Positions 13,101-25,079 of a stretch of 64,000 nucleotides of DNA are shown here, piece by piece. The DNA is taken from assembly GCF_000699445.3 (NCBI RefSeq), contig NC_067195.1, positions 56,090,465-56,154,464 on the forward strand. Direction: 5' to 3'. The notes beneath the pieces are model-generated. The model saw only the letters and a list, made by a program, of their open reading frames with translations, was not told the origin of the DNA and did not search any database. Origin of the DNA: Schistosoma haematobium. Taxonomy: Eukaryota > Platyhelminthes > Trematoda > Strigeidida > Schistosomatidae. Position 1 is the first letter of the stretch; the number at the start of each line of letters is the position of its first letter. The translations under genes were made by a program, and so were the position numbers.

Positions 13101-16100
13101 AAGCGAGTTGGAATTCGCTGTAAGTTGTGAACTTTATTTTACTGACGTAACTGGTAAAAGACACATTTATCGGTTTCTCAATTTTGAATTTAGCATTTGA
13201 TGGATTAGTAGCACAAGGGCTAACATGTTAAATGAACTCATGTCTGTAATTTCGGTGACCAACAAGCTGGTCGATTAAGCTGAGCATGATTTTCTACAAA
13301 AAGCGATCGACAAAATTGTCGAGATTCTGTATTTATTAAACCTTACTGTCGACATCTTTAGAAGTTCCCATAGCTCTAGATGGGGAGTTTATGGTAGAAT
13401 AGTGATAGAATGTTTAAGATTTAGAAAACACTAAAACTAGTCATTCTGAAAAAGCTATAAATTGAATCCACTACGCAGATAAAATTGAAATAATGTAAGT
13501 TCAAAATGTCAAGGCTTAGTATTATTTTTACTGAATAAGACCCCTGTATATTCGTCATATAATAACACAGAACTTCAACTGTTTTGATCAGTTTACAGAT
13601 AACGAGATGGCATACTATCGAAACAAAACCACACGCAGTAAGTACTGTCCTATCTTATTAAAATACTTTTTTGTTTCAGTCCTGGATCAACGCTATGGTG
13701 ATGTAATGTATGCCATTGTTGGTAAGTGCGAAAAGCCATATAATTTAAACACAATCAAAATTTACGAATGAACAGTATTAGTTCTTTATATCAGCAAAGT
13801 AATGAACAGTTTGAAAACTACATAATAACAAAGTCACGACTTCCGCTTTCTTGAGACATTTTGATGTATGGACGAATTAATTCGAGATCTCAAGAAAATC
13901 TGAAGTGAAATTAACTAAGATTTACTCCTGTGGTTGTTCATTATCTAGTATTTTGGGAGCTACTGTGCATATCATCGCTCTTTGATGACAGTAAAGTTAG
14001 AATCCAGCAACACAACTGATGGATAAGAGCCAAGCCACTTCGTGGTGTAACATGAACACAACGGAACACACTCAACTAAACTTAGGATTTAGACAAACTT
14101 CACAAACGAGGTTAAGCGAGCAACATTCAACCATTACTGCTATACAGAAACATTTGGAGCGTATTCCCAACATCGTTTTTAAAGTAGAATTATGTGAATT
14201 TAGTATCAGACAGTAATTACTAATTTTTGATTCACTCTCGAGAACTTAAGTCATAGTTGATGTACAAACGCAGTGAATTGACAAAAATGAACCCATTACT
14301 GCAGATTTGATTTTCAATACAATAGGAAGCATGTATACTCTTTTGAAGAGATGTCTGCATAAATAAAGCGACAATCTCATTTAATATGGAGTTGAGATGC
14401 ACTCACACCAACTCGATCTAGATTGACAAATTATCTGGAACCTAATCAACATACCCCGATTTCGAAGCATAGATGGTCTTGACTGTCGAACACTCAGAGC
14501 ATAGCTGGTAATTCATTTGCGGTCCGGCTTACCTGTGTGCAAGACTATCGAGTCATGGGTACCTTGTGAGATGCTAGCCTAAAAATCAATCGTTTCGTAC
14601 CAATTATCTCTAGGACTTACCAGTCGGTACGTTATGTACTAGTTGTGTAGGGTTAAAACCACTGACAATGCCTGAGTGTCAGCCTACAGTACTTCTGATT
14701 ACCTTCGAGTTAACTTGACGTTTATTAAATCCACTAATAGTTAATAGGTGAGGCCCATATAATCCAATGCGGCGGATTAACTTTTGGGATGCTGGCTCTG
14801 AAGATGTCCATGTCCACCGACACTTTTTGTCCGTCTTACAGAAACTCTAGAATAAAGACCTCTACATAGTCCTACTAACTAACATGCTTTTCCTGAAATA
14901 CTCACTCGATGTTCGACTCATCAGGTAGTCACAGACATACATGTTCAAACTAATTTTGCAGTTCAAACGAACATTACAAACTGAAGCAGAACACTCCCCA
15001 TCATCTCTAACCGGGACCGACGATAGTTTATTTGAGCACACCGTCTATTTCGTCGCTTATCAGGTCTGACGGCACAACAGAAGTGATATACGTAGGATTA
15101 CTCAGCACTTGAAATGACCGCATCCATGTTTAGTGGGAACAAAACGCGTCAGAAATAAAGATGTCTTGATGTAACGCGACATGTATGCCACTGCAACTAA
15201 TATTTGGTTTAATCCTTAAGCATTTCTACAGCCAGTTTAATATGCTACTTGTCCACCTAATATTGGTTATAAGAACCTATTTTGCAAATGTGCTCTCGTC
15301 CTTCTAATTAACAATCATTATCAATGGAGTTGCTGACCGTCCGGAACTAAGTACATCGCTTCGGAGCAGTGGAAGACATTACTCTATAAATTCCAATCAT
15401 CCCTTTGGATTTTACCACTCGTCAAACTCCCTGGTGAGTTGGAACATTAAAAGGGACCTGGTAATTGTGAGCGTTATCCACCCACTGGCGTAGAAACGTC
15501 TATTACTAGTAGGGCGCTATCCTGGAGTAATTGTCATTAGTAAAACTTACTGTGACTATGTGGTAAAATGGAATGAACGCGACCATGCCCTTGAAAGTAC
15601 ATTTTAATGGTTGGTACCACCGTCCATCTTTGCAAATAATGCTTGTGACTTAAGGAAATATTAGGGCAATCCCCACAGAATGCACATATACCAATAAGAG
15701 GATGATCAGTTGCAGTCCTAAGCATCAACAGGAAGACTCAAACAACCAATACAAGGTGAACTTAACCTCACCGCATTGCAAAACCGAGTGACTATCTGAA
15801 CTCAATAGCAAAATGGACGACGCGATGACGTTCAAAGCGAACTGCACTGGGTCTGAGGCATGGAGTGAACATTAGCCCTGGGAAGCAGGTGTACCCAAGC
15901 GCAGAGCCTGAAGTAGGACGAAGAAACCCACTGCTGACTACCATCTATCTCTGCCTATAACTATACACAAGTTTGGAAGTATTAAACTAAGATGGCTCTC
16001 CTCGAATAACTGGATGGAACAGAAACCCACGTGTACTCACCAAAACCACGTCAGCCGCATTTGGCAAGTGATGCGATTGTGTGGGAACGGTTTTTGGGAC

Positions 16101-19100
16101 GCTCAAGTCATTCGGTTTTCAACTCAATCTAGAGAAAAAACATGACGCTATACGGGATCCGTCAATATGCAGTGAATTTAGTTGGACCACAGTAACTAAG
16201 TCTGACCTAAAAATATGCCAATCATTCGCTGTCTTACTTTGACACATTTTACTAGAAAAATGGGATGCGACCACGACATTCAAACAGTCATAGAAATAAT
16301 TACCACTTATTTAACTAGATAAATCTTTAGCCAATTCTATTTATAAAACTTTTAGATGCGGAAACCACGATCATGCATCATCTTCAAGATCGCTTACTAA
16401 TTCACACACAGAGCATACTTCAGGCATCCCAATTTGTTGCGGAGATAGATTGGTAAGTTGCTAATTAAATAGTACACAAGAAATAAATACTTCGTTTATA
16501 TATATAATTTCGAGACCTTCCCTACAACCAGACACTATAATTCAAGCAACTTCCCAGCTAAATGATCAACATATATAGGAAAGCACAACTTAAATAATAA
16601 ATTCTGTAAAGCCACAAAGCATAATACTTTTGCCGGAGATAGCCGTAACCACTAAGGCGATTTATGTTGGTGAATTACAATCCTACTTTGCACGCAATAT
16701 GTGTATATTTTGATGGGCTGAACACTGTAATCACCAAAGTGATCTATTTAGGCTGAGTACCTTAAAAATACAAAACTAGTAGAGGCCCAGACCAGTTGAG
16801 GATATTCCCTTCAGTCTAGCAAAGCATGAGGGTTACAATAATAAGCAAACGACAAAAGCAACCGTGACCTCGTAAGTTGATGTACTAACAAATAATATTT
16901 ATACTAGGAGAGCTCTTATTGTTTAAATAGATAACTGAGGGTGGATTTCCCTTAATCGTTGAAATTGTAGTATTACTTGTATTGCATTACTATTTCAGCT
17001 TATGTGCCTTCGCCATGGCTGCCAAGCATATGGAATGGACTCGACCGAAAATAGTGAACGAGAACTGTATACATATTTATAAAGGATGGTATCCTATCCA
17101 ACAAACAGTATCTACCAACATAATTAAAAACTCATTCTACTCTGATGGATCTAAGCATAAGATAACATTGCTGACTGGACCGAACGGAAGTGGAAAAAGC
17201 ATCTACATGAAAAGTGTAAGTAAATCTACGAGTGACTATGGACCTCGATTACATTCCTGAAACGTAGAATATGCCACCGAAAATAGAAAGTTCAATTAAG
17301 AATGTTGACTGCATTTTAACTTACTGTTTTCAATTTTCCCTAACAAAGTAATTCCCATAAGAAGTGAGGAGCTAATAATTGTGCTGCTGAAAGATACAGG
17401 GTCCCTGAGAAGTATGCCACAATTATTTTTAGTGTTGAGGTATCACCAGGTTGAGCCGTGAAGCTGACCATGCGACAGAATAACGTAAGTCATAAATGAT
17501 GAGCAAACTGGACTCTGTTCACGAAGCAACAGTTAAATGATTGTTTCAGTAACTCGACAAGTAATCCCTCGCGGTACTTGGTGCTCGATTGAGTAACATT
17601 CTGATATTAAACAAACTTCATTCGTGCCAAATGATACGCCATTGAAATCTTCATTACTCGGTGATGATTTTACAGGATTTGGATATGGATGTCCCTCTTA
17701 AAGTTACAGACATGAACCGACAGTGTAGTTGTAGTTTATCTCCGAACTTCCTATGCTTCGAATGAAATCTTTTAAAAATAACTAAATTAAAGAGTTTTGG
17801 ACCAAAATATCCCGAAATTTTGTGACGCGACCACAAACGTAACTAATTGCAATACGTGTTGGAGTATCAAATGAGACTTCTCGTGTATCAACGCTAGTTA
17901 TTATTAGATGTAATATAAGGTTGGGAATTACAAGTTCTCGTACCTTAATATCCTAGTGAGGACTTGAGCACTTATTTACCGAGGTGAAGTACACTGCTAG
18001 CAAATATATGGGCATAAAAATATACTTGCCTAGCATGTTTACGCTTTTTTGTTTACTTGTAGATCGCCTTAATAATTTACTTAACGCACATAGGAAGCTA
18101 TATTCCGGCTGAAGGGGCAACAATTTCTGCGTTTGATGCAATACATATACTCACAGGTACAAACTCTACTGAAAGAGATAACTGTTCGACCTATATGATG
18201 GCACTTCAAATGGCCTCAGTTGCTTTAAGAAACTTAACAAGCAAAACTTTGATAATAATGGACGAGTTTGCAAAGCCCGTAAATAAGGTAAGTCTAACAC
18301 CTAGAAACTACTACGGGAAGATGAGTTAGAGAAAGACAGGAATTATGTTTAACTAAAGTTTGGTAAAACTACTAATACAGGTTTGTTTGGTTATGGTGTA
18401 GTTAAGACGCCACACAAATGTTTACATCGATGCATATCGGAGTTCTAGTCCGGAATATGCAGTGATGTAAATTTAAACTATTAATATCAAACTCTTATAA
18501 ATCAAGAAACTTGACTACAATACCTAACAAACGGGGTGCTACGAAATCCACAAAATGCTATATATATATATATAGCGAATAAAAACGAGTATTCCCGATG
18601 TTTGACAAGAGCATAGCATAAGACGACCCATAGAACCATGTACGACAAATCTATTTATCAAGATATAATTACTGCTAAATACCTTAAACATGTAAAACTA
18701 CTATAACCACACATACTGTAACTAAATTTTCATTTTTTTCAGTTAGAGTTAGATGCGCTTACAATCGCTATGACAGAATTCCTATTGCTGAAAAATGAAT
18801 GTCCGTATACCATCATAGCTACCCACAACCATACAATACTAAGGCAACTCCAAATGTATGGACCGCAAGTGCAATACCTGGTAAGTTTTCAGCTTGAGAA
18901 ACATTTTGATGTCCTTAACACAAGACAATGAGAACAGTCCCTCATGAAGGAAGAGTGGTGTGTCTTTATGAAGCAGTCAATGGTTTGAACTTAAGAAGCG
19001 AGGCAATTAGTACAGCGCATGATACAGGACTCCCGAAGAAAATTACTGAAAGAGCATTAACTCTGAAGGATTTTTTGAGTACAATACCCACTCATCGTAT

Positions 19101-19263
19101 GAAGAACAGAAATAAAAAGTAGTTCTTTGCCTGACTTAACTTATTTTACAGGGTGAGGAAGGTCCTGAAGCTAGTTTATGGAACAGACACGGGTGGCAGT
19201 GCGATGACGCTAGACAAAATCTTTAACTCTGAATTTTATGAACTTTTAGAAAGTCTAGACTAG
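10191..19263 (+). CDS. MSH5: MutS homologue 5, meiotic crossover factor (spliced gene)
   Basis: MSH5 pairs with MSH4 to clamp recombination intermediates in meiotic nuclei. Inferred exons: 10191-10206 (start tentative), 10250-10360, 10388-10459, 10493-10589, 10627-10711, 10746-10855, 10892-11016, 11043-11227, 11933-11995, 12028-12241, 12856-12965, 13045-13119, 13592-13637, 13680-13721, 16356-16452, 16999-17215, 18063-18287, 18743-18880, 18925-19118, 19152-19263. All junctions are GT/AG and keep frame, giving about 777 residues (human MSH5: about 834, with a longer N-terminus). Landmarks along the protein: HYMPDSP, KALGGLL, LFKIINHC, IPSDWRTIIH, Walker A GPNGSGKS (about residue 540), Walker B IIMDEF (about 620), ATH H-loop, GLPKKITERA. 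The ABC signature and the residues after Walker B are unusual (see findings). The first exon has a weak GTCATT donor; everything from 10250 on is much firmer. Confidence 0.9.
10207..11042 (+). other. Cluster of micro-introns in the 5' part of MSH5
   Basis: Introns fitted by frame and protein alignment: 10207-10249 (43 nt, tentative), 10361-10387 (27), 10460-10492 (33), 10590-10626 (37), 10712-10745 (34), 10856-10891 (36), 11017-11042 (26). Others in the gene are 11996-12027 (32), 13638-13679 (42), 18881-18924 (44) and 19119-19151 (33). Each starts GT and ends AG, and removing it joins conserved MutS blocks without adding or losing residues. Confidence 0.75.
11228..11932 (+). other. MSH5 intron, 705 nt
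   Basis: Runs from the GTATTT donor after the NIQ codons to a TTTTCAG acceptor. No repeat or gene recognised inside. Confidence 0.7.
12242..12855 (+). other. MSH5 intron, 614 nt
   Basis: GTAAGT donor and TTTAG acceptor. Nothing else recognised inside. Confidence 0.7.
13120..13591 (+). other. MSH5 intron, 472 nt
   Basis: GTAAGT donor and ATCAG acceptor, between the LSELEFA and FTDNEMAYYR coding blocks. No feature recognised inside. Confidence 0.65.
13722..16355 (+). other. Largest MSH5 intron, 2.6 kb
   Basis: GTAAGT donor and TTTTAG acceptor. Two short frames (14019-14216 +, 15537-15728 -) are not recognisable. The GC content rises around 14.4-16.1 kb, which hints at an old inserted element, but I can assign no family. 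Confidence 0.6.
16453..16998 (+). other. MSH5 intron, 546 nt
   Basis: GTAAGT donor and TTTCAG acceptor, before the Walker A exon. No feature recognised inside. Confidence 0.7.
17216..18062 (+). other. MSH5 intron, 847 nt
   Basis: GTAAGT donor after the Walker A exon and TTGTAG acceptor before the Walker B exon. Minus-strand frames inside (17654-17836, 17953-18141) are not recognisable. Confidence 0.7.
18288..18742 (+). other. MSH5 intron, 455 nt
   Basis: GTAAGT donor and TTTTTTCAG acceptor. Contains a short TA run near 18560. No gene recognised. Confidence 0.7.
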
Positions 19264-19291
19264 TGTAAAAGTGGAGGTCGGGAACCAGATA

Positions 19292-19297
19292 AATAAA
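19292..19297 (+). terminator. MSH5 polyadenylation signal
   Basis: A canonical AATAAA lies 29 bases after the MSH5 stop codon and before the convergent kinase gene. Position and sequence fit a eukaryotic cleavage/polyadenylation signal. Confidence 0.65.
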
Positions 19298-19508
19298 GAC
19301 GTTTTGAAGAGATGATTGTTGTTATTTTTTCTGCTGTCGAATTTTAGAAAATACGAAAATAAAGCTTTCAAACCTTAACGAAGTAAGAAAAACCTGTAGT
19401 GCTACTGACGGCCGACATATGTATCCATTGCAAAGAAAACAAATATTCACAAAAATAACAATGATAATCATAGTCAGGGGGGATATTGTACAGGGGCAGT
19501 GAATAATT

Positions 19509-21219
19509 TCAACTATGAAACGAAAGAATAAAAGGATGCTCTAATGCTCTGGAACAGGTAATTCGTTCTGACGGAATGTACACCAACATCTCTTTTACAA
19601 GATCGAAAGCCAGGCGCTTGTAAAGGTCAGAATTAGAAAACCAGTAGTCACCAAGAGGTTTCAGAACTCTCCTAACGTAACGAGACTCTGAAGAAGCAGG
19701 AGACCAATCTAACCGACCATGGCGGAAATATCGTCGTCGACGGGACACCTTTGTCATACATTTTGGGAGAGTCCCTAGTAAACGTTCCATCATAGCTAGG
19801 TGCTCAAGGTTATCATGTGTCATGAATAAACATTGTCCTGTCACCAATTCATACAAAATACATCCTATAGACCATACATCAGCAGATCGATCCCATCCAA
19901 GCTCCATAACAACTTCAGGAGCACGATAGTGCCGTGTCTGTATGGTAGTCGAGTGGTGATCTTCATCGAAAGTGGCTGATCCGAAGTCTATAAGCTTTAT
20001 AGATGGATTACGGATTCGCCGTACTGTTCTGCCACGATGGTTGACATAAACTTCGTCGTAAGTACCATCAACAAATAAAATATTCTCAGGTTTTAAATCT
20101 GTGTGTGTGAGCTTATTTCGATGCAAAAAGGCAACAGCCTCACACAACTGTCGGATAATTATTGCACATTGTTCAATGGTGTACGGTTCGTACTCATTTT
20201 TTTCAAGAAATGTAAAAACACTTGGACCAAGTAGAGGAAATACAATATAGAAGTGTTCATGCCATTCGAAGAAATCTATAGATGATATGCAATGGGATCG
20301 ATCTTTGGCATCTAATCTTGCAATAGTTTCTAAAACATTAACCTCGTGACGCGCAGCATCACTATAATCACTCTGAGGTTTAAGAGCCTTGACAGCAGTC
20401 AACGAATTTGTGTACAAGTCAAAACATTCAAAAACTTGCCCATAGCTACCCTCTCCTAGTATCTTCTCCACTCGAAAGCGTCGCTTGATAGTGTCACCGA
20501 CCGGTACAATAGCAGATGGTTTGCGTTTGTGATGCTCATGACTAGCTTTCCTTCGTGCTTTTTCATCGCGACGCTTTTCTTCTCTCTTCCGACGTGCTAT
20601 TTGCTTGTCATCTCTGTCAGGGAGTCTCGGAGAACCAGGAAATTGCCCATTATGTAAGTGAACGCGCATTGGATGCCCATCATGGATTTCGATACTTGGA
20701 CTACGCTGCCGTTCTCGCTTAGTTGGATGGTGAGGCGGAGCTTTGGTAGCATGACTAGGAGCGATGCCACTGCAGGAGGAACTGTTAGAACGGTCTCGAG
20801 GACGGCCCTTATCACCAGAGATACGTACTGCCTTACATGTGCTCGTTGTATGATTGAAATTAGGAACTGATACATGGGAACTATGATTCCGCCTGAACCA
20901 ACGGGGATAAAAACAATCACAGACTCAGTGACACGAAAGAAATAAAAACAAGACTATTCAAAATCAAAAGTTTATATGTGTACCTTTTACTACGTTCTGA
21001 AACACGACGTCTTTTAGGGTCTGAACAACCATAACCAGAGGATGCTTTTTCGGATGTGCTGGACCGTTTCCGATGACCAGCTGATGAAGAAGAAGTGGAA
21101 CAAACCGAATCCGATACATATCTAGTTTCTTTGTTTCTAAACAGGGAATTGAAGCAGCAACGATGATTGCTTTTAGAACGCCAACCACGGCTAGTAGACT
21201 CTCCTCGTCTCAAGACCAT
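19509..21219 (-). CDS. CLK: LAMMER/CLK dual-specificity protein kinase
   Basis: CLK (LAMMER) kinases phosphorylate SR splicing factors in nuclei and so affect splicing. Two exons fit: 21219-20984 and 20892-19509, joined across a 91-nt GT/AG intron. Together they give 539 residues, close to the family's usual length. The first roughly 215 residues are basic and Ser/Arg-rich (GHRKRSSTSEK, DPKRRRVSERSKR, a KREEKRRDEK coil), typical of CLK N-termini. The kinase domain (about 218-536) has GEGSYGQV, AVKALK, LTHTDLKPEN, DFG in LIDFGSATFD, RAPEV, and the diagnostic EHLAMMERLLG helix. All catalytic residues are present. The start is the first ATG in the open frame; two codons upstream there is only a TTG. 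It converges with MSH5, the stop codons being about 245 bases apart. Which CLK paralogue it is cannot be told here. Confidence 0.95.
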
Positions 21220-21537
21220 TATCAATTAGGGCGCACTTCCACTTACTGCCAACAATATGGGTACCGTACTGATGTAAACAAACAGAGTAGAATCCTAAAC
21301 AGTTAGGACTATAAACTTTTTGAGAACCTTTGAAGCGTATCGGTCATTCTTATTTCAAAAATACAAACCTCACTAGACATTTTTCAAGAAAGGTTTGGGG
21401 ACAAAGTATAAGACTATATGATTAAAAGAATGAAAGAAGTTTTAGCGAGTGCGATACTATTTTATTTTGAAACAGTAAAGAAATGTAAGCCTAATATAGT
21501 TATATGAACTAGCGATTTATTCTGAAATATCTCCAAA
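21220..21537. other. Upstream flank of the CLK gene
   Basis: No coding sequence seen. It should contain the kinase promoter or 5' UTR, but no element stands out. Confidence 0.4.
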
Positions 21538-21856
21538 CAACCATCAGCAAGCGATTGTGGACGCTCCATCCCATCCCCACACCTAATCTTATCGTCATTT
21601 CAAGGTCTGTCAAGTATTCTGGATTCTCGAACTCTGTTATATGCTGATGAAATTAGTGTAAAGAAACTAGTACAAGAACCTTCGGGTATATTGACTGTGC
21701 AAGATAGCCTTAATATGACAGATGATTACGCAATCAGGTACTGTCTCCTTAATAATAACAGTATAAAGGGGATGAAAAAGTTAAACAGAAGTGATGCATC
21801 TACCTTGTACTCCCTGGATGATTCCAGTCTACAATTTACTCTAAGTGGGCTTGAGT
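21538..21856 (+). repeat. Left arm of a large inverted repeat
   Basis: Reverse complement of 22084-22403 over about 319 bases with only a few substitutions. The spacer is 21857-22083. Each arm encodes one retroelement-like frame, described under the right arm. Confidence 0.9.
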
Positions 21857-22083
21857 ATCACTTCGTCTGATTCCCTAGGTATTTATTTTCATCGATATTC
21901 TGCAGTCTATAAGAAATACTCAGTCACTGAGACTGGGTTCATTATACGATTTACAGAAAAACAGCTTAAAATGGAACTGAACTAAGGACTAAACCATACC
22001 ACCTGGAGATAATCCATTCATAATTTTTTCAACACGAAACAATATGTTTGGCGTTCGTCACGCTCGACACCAAATAAAGTAAC

Positions 22084-22403
22084 ACTCAAGCCCACTTAGA
22101 GTAAATTGTAGACTGGAATTATCCAGGGAGTACAAGGTAGATGCATCACTTCTGTTTAACTTTTTCATCCTCTTTATACTGTTATTATTAAGGAGACAGT
22201 ACCTGATTGCGTAATCATCTGTCATATTAAGGCTATCTTGCACAGTCAATATACCCGAAGGTTCTTGTACTAGTTTCTTTACACTAATTTCATCAGCATA
22301 TAACAGAGTTCGAGAATCCAGAATACTTGACAGACCTTGAAATGACGATAAGATTAGGTGTGGGGATGGGATGGAGCGTCCACAATCGCTTGATGATGGT
22401 TGC
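22084..22403 (-). repeat. Right arm of the inverted repeat, with RT-like frame
   Basis: The minus strand holds a 140-codon frame (22058-22480) extending slightly past both arm ends. Its middle, LLYADEISVKKLVQ followed later by LNRSDASTLYSL, resembles the YADD box and following segment of a CR1-like reverse transcriptase, with the second Asp changed to Glu. So each arm is probably a copy of one non-LTR fragment. The left arm reads the same frame on the plus strand. Confidence 0.6.
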
Positions 22404-22516
22404 CCCGAACCGTTTCGGTATAAAGTAAACCTCACTTTTAATGTGTAGATTCGTAGTCGAATTTTGATCTCATTGATCACTTAGCAACCACTCAGCTAAT
22501 AAATATCGTATATTTG

Positions 22517-22720
22517 TAGTGAACGGGAGCAAACGCGGGGAAAATCGAGTGTATTTGAACACAATATTACAAAATCTTATAGTAAAACCTGAGAACCTTA
22601 AAGTGAATACTTCGTTTGCAAATTATCAGTTAAGCGTGCTAGACTTCATTGTTCATTTCTTGTTTTCGTTCTCTTTTCTTTGATCTTCTCAACCTTCTGC
22701 CTCCAGGTATTTCACTTTTG
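22517..22720 (+). repeat. Diverged member of an LTR-like dispersed repeat
   Basis: Begins 'gtagtgaacgggagcaaacg' and follows, with many differences, the same path as 46786-47065 and 63196-63485. It is the oldest-looking of the three copies in the window. The repeat has no coding potential and may be an LTR fragment. Confidence 0.5.
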
Positions 22721-23587
22721 ATTGACGATACGCACTACTTACATCTATCGACGTCAGTAGCACACCGCACATACCAATCTGAAATTTGGAGTTAATGACA
22801 AATAACGGCACTGCTGACGTTCCAACTAGAGCCTTGTTTCAAAAAGCACAGAAGCCTGCGAAAACTAAAAACCATTTACTACAAAAAGTCTAAAGATAGT
22901 GATTTGAATACTTACTATTTCACTTATTTGATATACACTGAGCTGATAATAGTAACAGAGAGAGCTTTTACAAGCTGTTTAACCGTCGAAAACGTGTATC
23001 ATTTCAAGTAGATCCAGTAGCCGAACATCGTAGCTTGCCCCAGCGACTCATTACAAAAAACTCATATCCAGAATATATACCTCTCTTTTACCAGTAAAAG
23101 TGTTGCAGAATGCCATCTGATCAACGGTATTTTTGAAATTTGGTTTATGTGAGAGCGTATGTCTTTGAAAATTCGGTAAAGTGTGGTTCAAATTTAGGCC
23201 ATTATTGCTTACAAATCACGATACCAACAGATACAGCTACAATTCATACTGACACAACGTGTGTAGCAGAATTTGATGACAATTAGCAGGGGATTCAAAA
23301 CATTGTCAACCGGAAATATTACGTGTACTATTATACAAAGAGAAGAAAACCGTATTTATAGTTCAGCCGCAATAACACGTAAGAAGTTATCAGGAAGGTT
23401 GTAATTTGTTCTTGGAGTATGCTATACAATTATAAAACGTAGTTCTGCAGATATAACTATGTTTTTAAAAATATGAATTTTCACGTTGTTGGTACTGAGG
23501 ACTACAAATTTACAGTCTCTACTGACATTTATGGATTTTCTTTTGGTTATAAGTTTTATCAAGGTTGTATCGTACTATAATATTTCA
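22721..23587. other. Unassigned AT-rich DNA
   Basis: No frame, repeat or RNA gene I can support. Confidence 0.4.
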
Positions 23588-23745
23588 ATTATTTGAATTG
23601 TATTATGAACTAGGAATCCCAGAATTAACGCGATTGAATTAGGAAGTGAGACACAAGCACAAGCGAATATATTGTATTTGGAATTCGAAATCGAGCATTC
23701 AACAAGTACAAAAGAATCATTAGTTAATTCAAACACCACATCCGC
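23588..23745 (-). repeat. Flanking repeat, left copy (possible outer-element LTR piece)
   Basis: About 158 bases nearly identical to 40101-40257, and related to a third, more diverged copy at 40752-40905. The two close copies bracket the split gypsy gag and the BEL array, which suggests LTR pieces of the outer element. They abut coding sequence directly, however, so an independent repeat is possible. Confidence 0.55.
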
Positions 23746-23930
23746 CACAGCTTAATTAGGAGTATAAGTGTCTGTAATCGGTTGTACGTCTTCTTGTTAA
23801 GTTCATCCTGAGTTTGTCCGACATTGTATAATATAAAAACTTTGTAGTATCTGGAATTGTATACATTCAGCATGTCGATTTTGTACCGAAATCATTAATA
23901 TCTAGAATTAGAACCATAGATTTTTCAACA

Positions 23931-24510
23931 CTATCCTCCCCCACGAAATAATGTTGGATCTTTATATCCCCAAGTTATGAATAATGTGGCTTCATTTAAA
24001 ACATATTTCTCACATTGTTTAGAGTAAACATTAGAACTGTTTTTGTGATAAGGGTAAACAGCAGTTGATATGAAATCATCCGAAATGTAATCAAACTCGA
24101 GGTCACTTAGTACTCGTGCTTCGCATTGAGCAGGTTTTTCACAAGGATCAAATGCATTATGAAGATAGGTAATATATGATATCACATCAGGATTTGATTC
24201 TTCTGATATATTCTTATGAAATTCATTAGGACTGTCATTGCAGAGCGTAGGATCGTTAGAAAAATCAGCATCTATCCAAACCACATCAGGTTTTCGATCA
24301 TGATTAGGTTCATTTAACATATTTTCCTCAGAATTGCAAGTAATTTCATTAGAAACATGTGAATTATTAGGAAACGTCGTACCTGGTACAATAGCATGAG
24401 AATTCTGATAAATCGGTTGATTAGGAACCGTTGTCTCACAAGAATTCTGGGTTTCATTTAACTCTGAAATGCCATATGACTCTACACTGTCTTTTCAAAT
24501 CGTTGATAAA
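23931..24510 (-). pseudogene. Outer gypsy-like ORF, part downstream of the BEL insertion
   Basis: A minus-strand frame of 129 codons (23931-24320) continues upstream without a shift to the array boundary at 24510. It is acidic and Asn/Ser-rich and carries no domain I recognise. It continues the frame of the gag part at 39502-40104 if the array and one target duplication are ignored, with one in-frame TGA just after the join. I read it as the polymorphic part of a gypsy Gag/Gag-Pol. It ends in a stop at 23931 within a G-rich codon run. Confidence 0.55.
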
Positions 24511-24515
24511 GATAA
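24511..24515. repeat. Left target-site duplication of the BEL array
   Basis: GATAA directly precedes the terminal TGTTACG of the leftmost LTR. The same GATAA directly follows the terminal CGTATCA of the rightmost LTR at 39497-39501. Five bases suits BEL/Pao elements. Confidence 0.85.
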
Positions 24516-24922
24516 TGTTACGTCCAAGTTTTGCTCGTTCCAGTTATTGAAGTACGGACTATCCATCTACTTGCAAATTACGAACCCAAATTAACAACAG
24601 AACCAAGTTCCAATTTAGATACCAAATTTATTCGTAATTCACAAATAATCGACCAAATGTCGTTCTAACAACAATAATTATAACAATTACAAAACAAACC
24701 TTCAATTTTGTAGGTTCCCGGAGCAAAACTCTCAAATACCAAACCAAAGACAAAGAGAGCACCAAAATACCAAACCAAAGACAAACCAAAATGTTTGAAA
24801 TAATGATATAAACAAACAAGTTCAAAAGTTAGGTAAAACAATTACATCCAAAAAACACAGTAAATTATTAATGTACAATAAAAGGTTTTAATCCGCCAAA
24901 CGTCTTCAGTTCTCCCGTAACA
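24516..24922 (-). repeat. BEL LTR A (leftmost, 3' LTR of unit 1)
   Basis: 407 bases, from TGTTACG to CGTAACA, a perfect 7-base terminal inverted repeat with the TG...CA ends of LTRs. It shares four separate diagnostic variants with LTR D (near 24606, 24729, 24791 and 24828), not with B or C. Confidence 0.9.
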
Positions 24923-24931
24923 CTCCCGACC

Positions 24932-24951
24932 AAAAGAACCTTGGTTCTTTT
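24932..24951. repeat. Hairpin just inside the 3' LTR (one per unit)
   Basis: AAAAGAACC, two bases, GGTTCTTTT: a near-perfect 9-base inverted repeat lying next to the 3' LTR, where the polypurine tract is expected. The same sequence occurs next to LTRs B and C. Function unknown. Confidence 0.5.
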
Positions 24952-25079
24952 CACAGACAAATAAATAGACAACAAGAATCCAAGTATATGCATCACAAAC
25001 AATCAACAACAAACACTCAATATACCAACAATCTCGTGATCCCTAGGACTTACACCAGTACGCCTAGGGATCCGAGTAG

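Noticed and set aside
20658..20870. Plus-strand gene opposite CLK, and minus frames at 20597-20920 and 20964-21188
   Set aside because: Shadows of the Ser/Arg-rich N-terminal coding of the kinase; the kinase frame itself joins across the intron.
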